Source: Taenia hydatigena
Taxonomy: Eukaryota > Platyhelminthes > Cestoda > Cyclophyllidea > Taeniidae
Assembly: GCA_036345935.2 (NCBI GenBank)
Contig: JADWOT020000009.1
Span: forward strand, 11,375,899-11,439,898
DNA length: 64,000 nucleotides
Reading direction: 5' to 3'
The notes beneath the pieces were generated by a model, which had not been told where the DNA came from, did no database searches, and saw only the letters and a program-made list of their open reading frames with translations. Positions 35,841 to 47,800 of the stretch are shown one piece after another. A program made the position numbers and the translations under genes. Every line of letters begins with the position of its first letter. Within the stretch, counting starts at the first letter, position 1.

Positions 35841-38800
35841 TCAGCTGGATAACTTCACGTTCCCTCCCTCAAAATCGTCCAATATGTTGATGTACAAGTG
35901 TCGCCGCGCCACCGGCCTTTGATTTCGTTTCACGACGCCCACCACTCCGCCAACAGCTTCATCCAACTCCGTCACCTGTTCTCGTGAGGTCTGTGTCTCT
36001 ACAGACACCAGAGTGCGCCCTGACATGCAGCTTGGGTTGTATAAGGGTTGCAGGGGTCGAGAGGCACCAGCCAATGCCTCCTGTTGGCTGTTTGGAAAGG
36101 TACAGGAGCGTTGTATACCCCCGCTACCTCCGGCTGAATAGAGACTAGTGCCCATGATTGGATGGTTTGAAGGACGTCCACTCCCACCGCTACCACTGCT
36201 GCTTGGAGGGGAGGGGAAATTCATAGACGCACAGGAGCTGTCAAAGTAGAAGGCAGAAGTGGCGGTTGGATGTGCAGAGAGAGAAGGTGTAGGCACAGCG
36301 GCATGGAGAAGACTCCACGAAGACTCATTGGTGGTTGCAGTTAGGCGCGAATTCGTGGTCGTCTGAACAATGCACTTGTCTGTCGGCTGCACTGTTGTCT
36401 CACCTGTGTAGAGAGGACCTGGTTCACTGGAAGTCTAGGCAAAGCGAAAATCATATCTGTAGGGAAATATTTCATAAAAATAGTGCAGTCATCCTATTCT
36501 ATCTCAGAAGAATCTCGTTGACCTCAATTCCTTGCTTTTCCAACAAATAGACATTTCCTTGGCTACCGTCCACATTGATCCATGGATCGTAGTTGCCTTA
36601 GATGCCACCAGTTCAGGAACGAGTTCCGAGTCTACATTCTCAGTTTTTTCCATCTAACCATTGAAAATGTATCTTATGCAGGTCTCCCACATAATTCAAC
36701 CACCTTCATCTTCAAAGTTGAGTTCAACTACTTACATTTAAAGTGCTTGAGAGGGTCTGATTTGAATCCCCGTGCTGCTTGATGTGCAAATGATGGGGCA
36801 GATGATGTCGATGGATGGCAGTCCTCTGTTCCACCAACTGAGCTGATTTTGCTTTGGCTGTGAACACTGGAGCCTCCAGCTTTGGAGTACCTACCCCGTT
36901 TTCCTCTACTTTCGCCACCTCTATCTCACACCGACTAGTAGTAGATTGCTGTTCATCCGGTGGAGTGGATCTAGCCAGAGAAAGAGCTGAGACACTGGAA
37001 GCCAGCTCCAGGCAGATGCTCTGCTGACTGCATGGTCGTTCGGTGTCTCTGGTGTGCCATTCTTTGGTATCAATGGCAGTTAAATGAGTCACCAAGGCCA
37101 GAATTGCATGAAGGCCTTTGAGAGGTTGGTCCAACTTCTTGAAGAGATAAAGAAGGTCCATTAAGCGTTTTCCTACAAGGTGTACACTTTTTCACTGTTG
37201 TTGAAGATTGACAGAAAAGGATATATCTAGGTGGCATCCCCATCTTCGACCTAGAATGAAGATACCCGACACTTTAAGCGATTTATTGGGATTTGGTTTA
37301 GTTAGAAACGTCCTGGATTGCATTCTGTTTTTTTTCACCGTCTACGCCCTTAGGGATTATGTATTTGAGGCAGTGACTAAAACCGCACCGATGGTTAAAA
37401 GGAAGCTAGCACCAAATTTAACCGCCTGACTAATAAACACAAGGTTGCCGAGGAGGGAGCTCTATTCAAAGGCAGAGACGAGGTCCCATACGATAATTTT
37501 AAAGGCAAACGAAAGAGGTAAAGCTCAAAGACTGGCACCGCTGCAAGTTAAGAGGTTGAGAAATTAGCCCTGATGAGAGGCTAAAAAGCATCAATTGTAA
37601 ACAAGAAGTTGGAAAAAAGATTTCCTTTTCGAAGAAAGGTGGTTGCAAGATTTGATTATGTCAAATGAAACCACCACAATTCCATGACCTTCGAGTCCGC
37701 ATCTGGTTCAAACGTGTTTCACTCCCGCATTCTTGAGTATCCTCTCACGTACTCCACGCGCAAATAAACATATTATTTTCGAAAAGCAACATGAATTTCA
37801 GTGGGAAATGAACCTACATCAAGAGGAACTATCCCAAAAGCAGCTTGCAGCTGGGCATGACAGTGGGCCAAAGAGGAGGCCAAATTGAGCTGCTCCAACT
37901 CCAGAGAATGTCCCGTAGACGTTAGCTGTCCCGGGATGCCAAAAATTGCCTGATGGCAGACATAGACGTCGGATTGGATGTCCCGCAATTCCGTCAGCCA
38001 CTGACGACGTAGGAGTTCATCGTGCGAATTGGTGGGAGCAGCAGACGTCACATGGGCAGCAGAAACAGCAGAAGCCTTTGTGAAATCCGTGCGTGAAATT
38101 GGACGATGACAGTTGCTTTCCAGCATTATGGAAGACTGAAGCGGAAAGCGAAAATACTGCCATTAGCCAGGTGTCCCCCCGCCTACCCATCTGCCAGGTA
38201 ATGTAGCGCAAGGCAAACGAAAAGAATGTAAAAAATCGGAGAATGTTCAGGCAATCACTTACACATTGACCGCAAAAGGTAGACATAGGCGCAGGACCCA
38301 GACCAACGCTGGCCGCGCCGCTGACCACCTCGGCTGCGGGATGTTTCATCACAGTGAGAACATCGACTAGTTGGGCAGTGTGGAGTGCGGGGTCAATACT
38401 GGTACTCTCGATGCTGTCGTTGTGTTGCAAACTGGGCTCCGACAGACGCCACAACAATGTCCGCATCGTGGACATCTCCTCTGCGACGAAGCGATTAAGA
38501 AAATCCATGTGTAACTCTTTCACGTCGCCGAACAGGGTGAAGTTTGCCAAGTTTAGGATTGTCTTAGCGACCTAAAGACAGGAAAAAATAATATTCAGTG
38601 CTTTAAATTTCGCTTTCGGAATTGGTATTATTGGGTCAAATTAAAAATAACGAGAGGGTACTAAATCACCCAAATTTATAGTCATAAGAGGCAGATTGTG
38701 GTAGATTTCTAACTCACCAAAGTGAAAGCCCTAACCGCCCGCGTGTCTTCTGTAAAACTCTCCGCCAGTCCAAAAAGTGAAGGCGATAAAATCGCCGGAC

Positions 38801-41800
38801 AGACAAACCGTAGGAAGACACACGCCGAAATGACGTGCTCAAAGAGCGCCCCATTTTCAGTCTGTGAAGATTTTAGTCCGTCACCACTACCACTGGTCGG
38901 CATCATTGCCTCTCGTATGGCTGAGAAAGTAATTCGTAGTTCGCTATAGAAATCGAGATTAAATTAATTAGCGCAAATGAGGAGTACGAAAAATGAAATG
39001 AAGAGGATGGGTTACTTTGGAAATGCAGAAATGGTGGCTTGAATTCGTCGCCAGACATCCCTGACAAGACGCAGCAGATTTGCCTGATTGCGAAGTAACT
39101 GACGCGAATTAGTGACCTTGTCCGGGTCCACTTCAAAGTCCACGCCCGTTCGGTGGTTCGCAGGGGACACGTCCTCTGTGGCAGTTCGCCGTGTAGATGT
39201 CTGCAACCGGCTAAGGGAGTTACGCTTCTCTTTCGCGCTGCCAGGCACCTCAACTGAGGTTTGGAGGAGGACGGAGGACACGAACTCGCTCAGTGCGGCT
39301 TTCAGGTAGGCACCACCCACCTGTTTGAGGTAGAGCTCGATGGCTTTGGTTGCAAGGCTGTTACTTCGGAGAACCATGTTTGGATTGTCTGAGTCGAGAA
39401 AGAGATCAAAATATGGCAACTGCTAAACATCCCTTACCTGTAGTTCTCTATATTCAATGCTTTAGGCTGCAATTTCTTTGTGGACCCATTTTAGCAAAAA
39501 CCCTCTTCAACCGAATTCCCAAGAAAATAAGGAAGTGACAGAATGTTGGTTAATTTTCAGGCTCTTATCACTGTTCCTCGACATGAATCCGATCAAATTA
39601 AGCTGGGCCAACAGTGCATTCAAACTTGAAGTAGCAAAGAATCAGCCAAATTTTTTGACCTTTCAATCCAAACTTGCATAACTCTCTGCTTCCAAATCTG
39701 TGAATTAGTATGAGAGTGGAAAACAACCTGATAACTAATTATTACAAGTTTAAATAGCTAACTTTTTAGTTTCCGTAGCTTCCCAAGAGATTCCATGAAT
39801 TGGAGAAAGATAAAAGGGAAAGTGACTAGACCAGTTCAGTAAGTTCAATTCCTCGACATCCAAAATTGGCCAAACTAGGCAGAGGTATCTCAATCCAGTA
39901 AAATGGAAGACACGGAAACCATTCGACCGGTTGACTATTAGTCCAATTGCTGTGGCAGTGGTTTCCGAACAAATATTTTCCCGTCAAAGTTCCAGAACCT
40001 TGAGAAAATAGGACCACTCAAATTATTAATCGCCCAAGTCCAACAAATAGGAGCAAACTGTCAGAAAGACGAGAGGATGATGGCTCGAAGCCTTGCCTCA
40101 CCTTGCTCTTGCACCTCTGAGAGCACCAAAGCAGCTAGAAAGGCGGGCACCTCGCCCCTCAACTGCAGCATCGTCAGCAGCGATTTCGCCAACGCCGCCT
40201 TCGACTTCACTGACAACCAAGGCTCTAGTCGTCTCAAAAGTAACGTGCAGGCCGTGGGACTAGAAAGCGCTCGCAATAGACTAGCATACCCACACACCGG
40301 TAGCACTGTGAGTTTATCCAGCCGTGCGGTGAGACGCAGACGTGGTGGAGTGCGAGCGACTTGGGCAAGGGCCTTACGCGACAAACGAAGGCCTGACTGG
40401 CTGTGGCGTTTGACGTTGGCGGGGCGATGGGAGGCGCCGTTGGAGGAAGCGGTGGAGGGGGTGGTAGTGGCAGCCATAGAAATCGCATGGATGGCGGAAT
40501 CGGCATAGGAACGGCGCTTGAGCGAGGCATCGAGAGAACTGGTGTACCAAGCTTCTGAGTCTACCAAGCCAGTTATGTCAGTTGAGGGAATGATGAATTT
40601 GGCTGAAAATAAGAGAAAAAGCCCATAACTCCCACAACTCAGGGATTTTACGTAAAAACTGGGCACCAAGACTGCCCGATTTGAGCCTATCGGCATAATA
40701 AACACCGATGTGAAGTGAAGACCTAGTTGTGAATAATGGCACGGTTTATGTGAGTAGATGATATTGATCCTCCGACTTTAAAAGATGTCTGATATTATTC
40801 ACAACTTGTTAGCCATCACATGCGTAATTACGATCACAAGCTGTGACAGGTAGTTTAGCTCAATTGTATACGTGGAAGGTAGCGGCGGCGCCACTTTTAC
40901 ACCTTTTTAGCTGTCACGCAACACAGCAAAAGGCTTCCTGGCTTTTTTTCATGCATCGAGCTACGAGAAACCGTAAGATCAACTGAGGATGCACCAAGTG
41001 CTGCCTTTACAGCAGATTTATTAGTTCTATAAGCAGTAAGAGAAATTGTATCCTGAGCAGATGCAAAATTCATGCGCTTTAACCTGTCTCAATTCCGATT
41101 AGAAAGATTGAAAGTTTTTTGGTCACCTAAGCTGTCATCAATTGTCGTCATTAAGGAGGAATCAGGACATTACGGCGTGATACATTTGCACGCATTAAAT
41201 ACACCCATTGGCTCAAGGTACAATAAAAAACAAAAGACTCACTTAAACTAATTGCCAGGTGAACCTACTTGGTGGTTCAAAAATGAGTAACATCATGGCG
41301 GTGGGAAGAAGATGCTCCTCTAACCTCACTGTCCGTGCACCTTTAATTATATTCCCCAATGTAACGATAATTACATAGTGGCATTACGCACCCACTTGTT
41401 GCACGAATAGTTGGAATGTATGGGTAAAATTAAAACAGAGGCGACTGTGATCACATTTTTCCTTGAATTACATAGACGGGATGCCGAATGAAAGTAGGAG
41501 ACCGCTGAGTAAATTCTCTTGGGTGGAGAGCGGGTCATGGGTCGCGGTGGTGATTACTTCAGCAACTAATTAGCTTTGGAAGCTTTACACAAATAAGTAA
41601 ATGCCTTTGAAAAGCAGCATGAAGTAACGCGGGTAACCTACGGTCAGGTTGAATGAGAATAGGTTTCATCTTGGCATCTGCGAATGTTGACCAGCATCAG
41701 TAAATGATTTTGCTTTCGCCCATGGTTTCCGCCATGGAACGAAACCACGCACCGCAGACACGTCAAAGCGTAATTAGACAAAGTGGTGCCCAATCACATC

Positions 41801-44800
41801 AGTGGATAGTTTACTAAGCTACGTAAGTTTAAACGTCATCACAGCCGAGCCATCAACGTAGACCCTTTAAATAAGACATACGACCACCTTTAACAAGCCC
41901 AACTCTCAAGTAATGGAGACATCAACGCCATTCAATCCCAATGCAGTAAGTCAAACCCCCATAAAAAACACCACCTAAGTAATTTACCAATCAGTAAGAG
42001 GTCTGCTGACAGCTTCTTGTTCGATAGACCCATAGAACGTCTCCTCTTTCTACTGCGTAAATCGTCCACCCCTCCAGAAGTTTCCGCAGACGAGGAGACC
42101 TCACTTTCCATGGAAACTAGGGAGTTAGAATGATTGGGAATTGATATACGGTAGGTTGACGACAGCTCCATGTCGTTGACAACACCGGTACGGGGAAGTG
42201 AAACTCGTCGATTCTTCTCCACGGCAAGACATGGCATAAACATCCAAAGGAGAACTCGAATTTCAGAAAAGGGAGGTAGGTGACTGAAAAAGGAACATTT
42301 TACTTACTAGATATCCAGTAGGATGGGTATGCATGCATATGGCCAAGTAATGAGTGGACGAAATGCTAACCTGAATTCAAAGTCCTCGGACCACGCTAAT
42401 GAATCTACCATTGTTTTTGGAGATGTCTGTGCATAGAGCGCACCGTCCAGGTAAACCTCACAGAAGTACCTGAAACAAATGGGTGGTAAGGAACGTATAA
42501 ATCCCATCTCTTTGCATGCACAAATTTTAATGCGAAAACTAACTCTTTGCCAGCTGGAACACCCTTGATCTCCTGGAGGCAGAGATGAAGATTGCTTTCC
42601 GTTCGCTTTTCAGAGCAGAGATTGGGATTGGCTACGCATTGAAACCTGAAAGGTAGGGATTTAGGACAGTAGGAAGGTACATATGCTACTCACGCCGGCC
42701 TTAAGTAGGAATGGCGCGTCAATTACAAGAGGGCTTTGGTGGCAATAGACACAAAATGCGTGAGTGAATTAATAGTAGACTCGTGTTGTTAACCATCAGT
42801 TGCAGGGTGGGATTGACGGGACACACTAACAGACTTTCATAATATGAGTCTAATCCGGACTAAATGGTACGAAATTGCCTTAGCTTTATCCACTCCATTA
42901 ATGACGGATTAACACAGGAGTAGGACTGCATTGCTGTTGACATCTCTAGCACTTTTTGCAAGACTTCGATGAAAACCAACAAAGTAAGTCAAATACTCTG
43001 CAAAAAACTGCGACCGACTTTTCAAACCACCCGAAGCAGGCAACAATATCTTTCGTCTGGATCGAAAGGCGCGCCAGTAGCCTGCATACCAATGCATTTG
43101 TGCATGTGAGAGTGATCGGGTGCGAGGACAAGGAGGGTATTATTATGCAAAGCCACCGCCAACGCCATCCACGACATTAACATACGCGTTTGTGAGCAAG
43201 TGGACTCACAAAGACAGAATAGGAAACTACACGTAAATCAACACACCCTGTTTGTCCCCTACATATCAGCTGTGGTTATTTGAGTACTTTCACCAGCAGA
43301 AACCACTATGGGAGTGTATCGAATGTCCACTAATTGATCAGAAAGGCGGTATTCAGGCTCGGCCGTGACTCATTAAAGGCATATCAGTTCAGCTAGGAGG
43401 CCTGAGAGCCTGTGACACACGGCAGCAAGTATGAAGGCCAAAAATGGAATGACCTGCAACAGAAAATAAACTACGTATGCTGCGTACAGAAAAGCTATGA
43501 TGGTGTGGGGAGCTTTGCATTAACACTGGAAGCAAGACTGGCCTTGTCAGCACACGTGACTCACTAAAAAATTGCCCCATCCATTTGGGGCAGCAGGAAC
43601 GAGGTACAGCCCCCCTTCCCGCTCCAGCCACAGTCACATTTAGGCCAAAGCAATATGAGAAGGGCGTTGCAAATGACGATGGAAAATAAATCCACTGAGA
43701 CATGGAACAGTGCATCCACTTGCGAATACGAGGAGCTACGAGTAATTACACTGTATTAATAATTCGTGAAAAGTTTAAAAAGTACACAATGTTCAGTTTC
43801 CTTGGATAATAGGATTGTTATTCGATGTCTCTGGCTTCCATATTGGGCATGCCTGCTTCTCGTAGCTGGTGGAGGGGCACCATCTTTACTACTTCAAGCA
43901 ATCGCTTGGATCCTTTAGGATTCTTAGAACAGGAAATTTAATGAAACTAAAGATCGCGTATAAGTTTCCAAGTAGAGTGTATCAAGCCACTACGACGGTT
44001 AGGGAAGATCCACTTTGTTGGCTGACCCTAATTTAAACTAAGGTGACTTGATTTACATCGATGCTCCAATACTCCTGCGACTATCTGCATTTTAATGAGG
44101 TCAAGAGATTAGTCTCAGTCATCTTGTATCAACCAGCTGCTGCAGAGCAATAGCGGCGTTTAAATCTAGTTGTGAACCTACTTTACGAACAGCTAGGAGA
44201 GAATCAAGGTGGGCATATCCACATTCCATATTATGTCAGTTTGAAACGTGGTGGACATACTCAGCCCACAGAAAATGAGTCATGAACAGGGAAATGGGTG
44301 GGTGGGCAGGGTGGGAGGACGGATAAGAGAGCCACACCCGGGCCTGGCTACCATCACTCTGTCTACGCCACCCCGCAGGAGACAAAAGTGGGAAAGAAGG
44401 ATGGGAAACGCCCCATTGTGGCGTAATCAACAGGCCAGTGTGCGTAACAGGACACTGGACGTTTAGCAGAACCGAGAGACTACAACAACAGTGTGCAGAT
44501 GGGTCGTGTATCATCCAGTTACCCTTATTCTCGTCCAAGCCAACCAGTGGTAGTGTCGGCTCTAATTAACTCACTCTCCCCACATTTCTAATCGATTTAA
44601 TGAGGGTTGTATTTCATGGTATTTTGAGCAAATTTCATAAAAACATATATGGCTTTGGTGACCGGCAGCGAAGGTTAAACAAAAACATTGTGGTAACTTT
44701 TGTACGGCAAAGCAACCAAAAGGTCTCTTCGGGGTTCAGGTGCTTTCCTACAGCCCCAGTAGGACAACTTTAAACATTACGACCTTTTATTTATGCCGTT

Positions 44801-47800
44801 TCTCCACTCAGAAAATCAGGTCCGAAAGTAATAAAGTCGAAGTCAAAAAACTCCCGACAGAGAGAGGAACTGAAACCCGATTTTGGACATTGCGGTTGGT
44901 CATGCCTTAGAGGAGTGTTTTATTTACCTCTGCCATTTCCACATCGCTTCCACTGACCTTTATCATGCCGATCATTAGTTTGGTCTTTCAGCCCCTCTAG
45001 GTCACCAAAACAAAATTTCCCCTGTATCCGAAAGTCCTTTTTCGAGTCAATTCAGATGTTTCACTTCAACTCACTTTTCAAAGCGGTTGTTTCAAATGCA
45101 GGCATGAAAAGTGTGCGCGAAGAAAATGCCGCTTTAAAGTGCTTGAAACTTAACATGATACCGATGTGAACAACTTTGCAAACGACGGTTTCAATAAAAC
45201 ACTCGATATTGGAGGCAAGGAAGGGGAAACATCCCCCAGCCGAAGGAGGATATACGCGTCTGTACAGCATTTCCTGATTACAAGCGATTTCGCAATTCTC
45301 ATTTAAGAGCGAATGATTTCTGGACGAAAAGAAAACGTGCAAGAGGGACAAGGAAGCTAAGTGGTTCAATACCCGTAGGCTTAGGAGGTAAATCAAGTAT
45401 TGGTTATTCGGAAAGAAAAAAAACGGAAAAAGAACGACCAGAAGAAGATTTAGAAGAAAATGCTATTTAGCTAGCCACAATGGTTGGTTTGGGGACAGGA
45501 AATAAAACGCAAGAAAACCCCAAGGATAGACAACTTCCTAACCTGCCCATCAAAGTACCTATCTGTGGCATCGTCTTGGCAAAACTAGACCTCTATTCCA
45601 CGAGAGGAAACTCACTTATTCAACCAATAATTTTTTTCCGCAGCTGAACGACAAGCATAGATTCGATGTACAGAGTGAGGCTCCTGACTATCAGTTGTCT
45701 GCCTATTCAACCGCCTTCTCTCGGGTGCTGGGCGTCGAAGGCACACCGCTGAGGCGTCATCATCGTCATCATCATCCTCGTCATCATCCATGAAATTGAT
45801 GGATCGGTAGCGCTCCTGAGCCCATCTACGAGTTAGCGAGGTCACTCGCTCCTGTCTGGGCTCTTCGAGGCCATTTATGGATCTTGTAGACGATTTCACA
45901 GGAGGGAAGAAGGTTGAGACCTCGAAGAAGGGGTATTGAAAAGTGAGCGACGAGAAGACATTGCATCATTAATCATCTTTTATTTATCAGCATAACCTTT
46001 AATCATCCGAGAGGATAATTAGGTCCTCTTTGAATGGCTAAAGATCCATTAACTAGTATGACTCATGGCTAATAAAGCTTGGATCCATGAGAGTACTGGG
46101 TCAGAAATGTAGTGCTATTCTACGACTATTTAAGGAGGCATCAGAAGGTAGAGAGTGCTTGCCATGGGTCTAAGACAATTTGAAAAAGGACAGTGCAGGC
46201 TAACAGCTATAAGAGGGCACATTTTCGTTACCTGAAAGCAATTCTTCTCGCCCTGCTGAACAATACTATCATGGAGGGAGGAGACGGTGAATTTCAGCTC
46301 CGACTTTTGTCGTCCCAAAGAATCCACAAGATTTTGAACTACACTGAGAGCGGCTGAATCGTTGGAGAAGTTATCAGTGGTTGGACTGAAGTAGACACAG
46401 CAACAAATTCAGCTAGATAGTCGAGGGGAGAGGAGAAGGAGTGGAGTGGGTTGGGGTGGGGTGGAGATGGAACTTTACCCGATTTTATGACTATGGGAGG
46501 GGGGGGGGGGAGAGAAATGAGGTGAGGGTAATAAAATAATTCACTCTGACTTAAACGACAACTACCGTAGCCGAGGGCTTTCTCTCTACATAAGTAATCC
46601 GATGTGAATTGCATTAGTGTGTGCGTCAAGGACATCTACATGGTAGACTCTCCACGGCTCCAGCCGTCCTCAATACAACCCCGTAGCACAGAGCACTTTT
46701 AACATGTGTGGTTACCAACACTTATGGGAACTGAATGTGAGCAGCTACTTTCACTTCTACTGCAATTTTCTATTGAAAAATTTTCATTGCACTCAGCATC
46801 GATGTGAGGATGAAAAGATCAGTATACCTTTGAGGCAATGAAACAAGATCAATTTTCGCAGCAATTTTTTGGCTTCTGGTACGGTCAAACGTTCCAATAG
46901 TGGCTTTGAGATGCTATCGTCATACCTTCACATCTTTAATCTAAACTTAGATCTTCTGCGTTGATCATTATCGAGATCAAGAACGAAATCAACATATAGT
47001 GGCTGCATTGCACGGACTTAGGTCGGCCAAACGCTTCCGCAGTACCTCCACGACATAACAAATAACAGAGAATGCCACTAGGTGATTGAATTTGTTCGTG
47101 CGGCTTTTATAAATAATTAACTAAGCTTAAATTGCACGGCAATAAAGTTGCACAACCGTGGGTTTCTCAAGCTATCTTAGCCACTGAATTAGAATTCCCT
47201 TCCTTCCCAAGAAGTTACAATCTGCGATTGTCACTGTCACAAATCGTTTTGTCTCTAAAAGTTAAGAGCAAACCCGACAGCAGCCACGTCTATACCTACT
47301 TCACGCCTAGCTCCCAACTCTCCATTCGACAAGTAATCAAACAATATGGAGAAGTACAATCGGAGGGAAACGGAAGGTGAAGATGAGAGAACATGAAAGA
47401 TGGGGTCCCGCGTTGCGGTCATGTGAGAATAAGAATTGGACTTTCTCTTGCAATATTCACTAGTCCAGGGTGGATTACAAGAAGTTTTATTGTGCCGTAT
47501 CTCATCAAGTTTAGATCGGTGACTCAGAGGGATTCGAGCCTCGTCAAATTTAAATGACATTTTATGAGGGTGCGAAATGACAGCAAAGTAGTAGGACGCA
47601 CAGTTAAGGGTAGCATGCCCCACAGACGGAAGCAAATTTACCTACCCTTTGTAGGGCATGCACACGAGCATCCGCAAACTACACCATCCCAGTTGCTTCT
47701 ATCAAGACTGCACAAACTGTTCGGTCACCTAATAATTAGGCCTTCAAAGGAACTCCTTCGAAGACAATTCAAAATTAGAATGCACCACCACCGCCAGGGA

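Noticed and set aside
40077..40530. Long frames (143 codons on the plus strand, 98 codons on the minus strand) at the RasGAP domain
   Set aside because: Shadows of the exon 40102-40602, whose frame is fixed by the catalytic domain homology.
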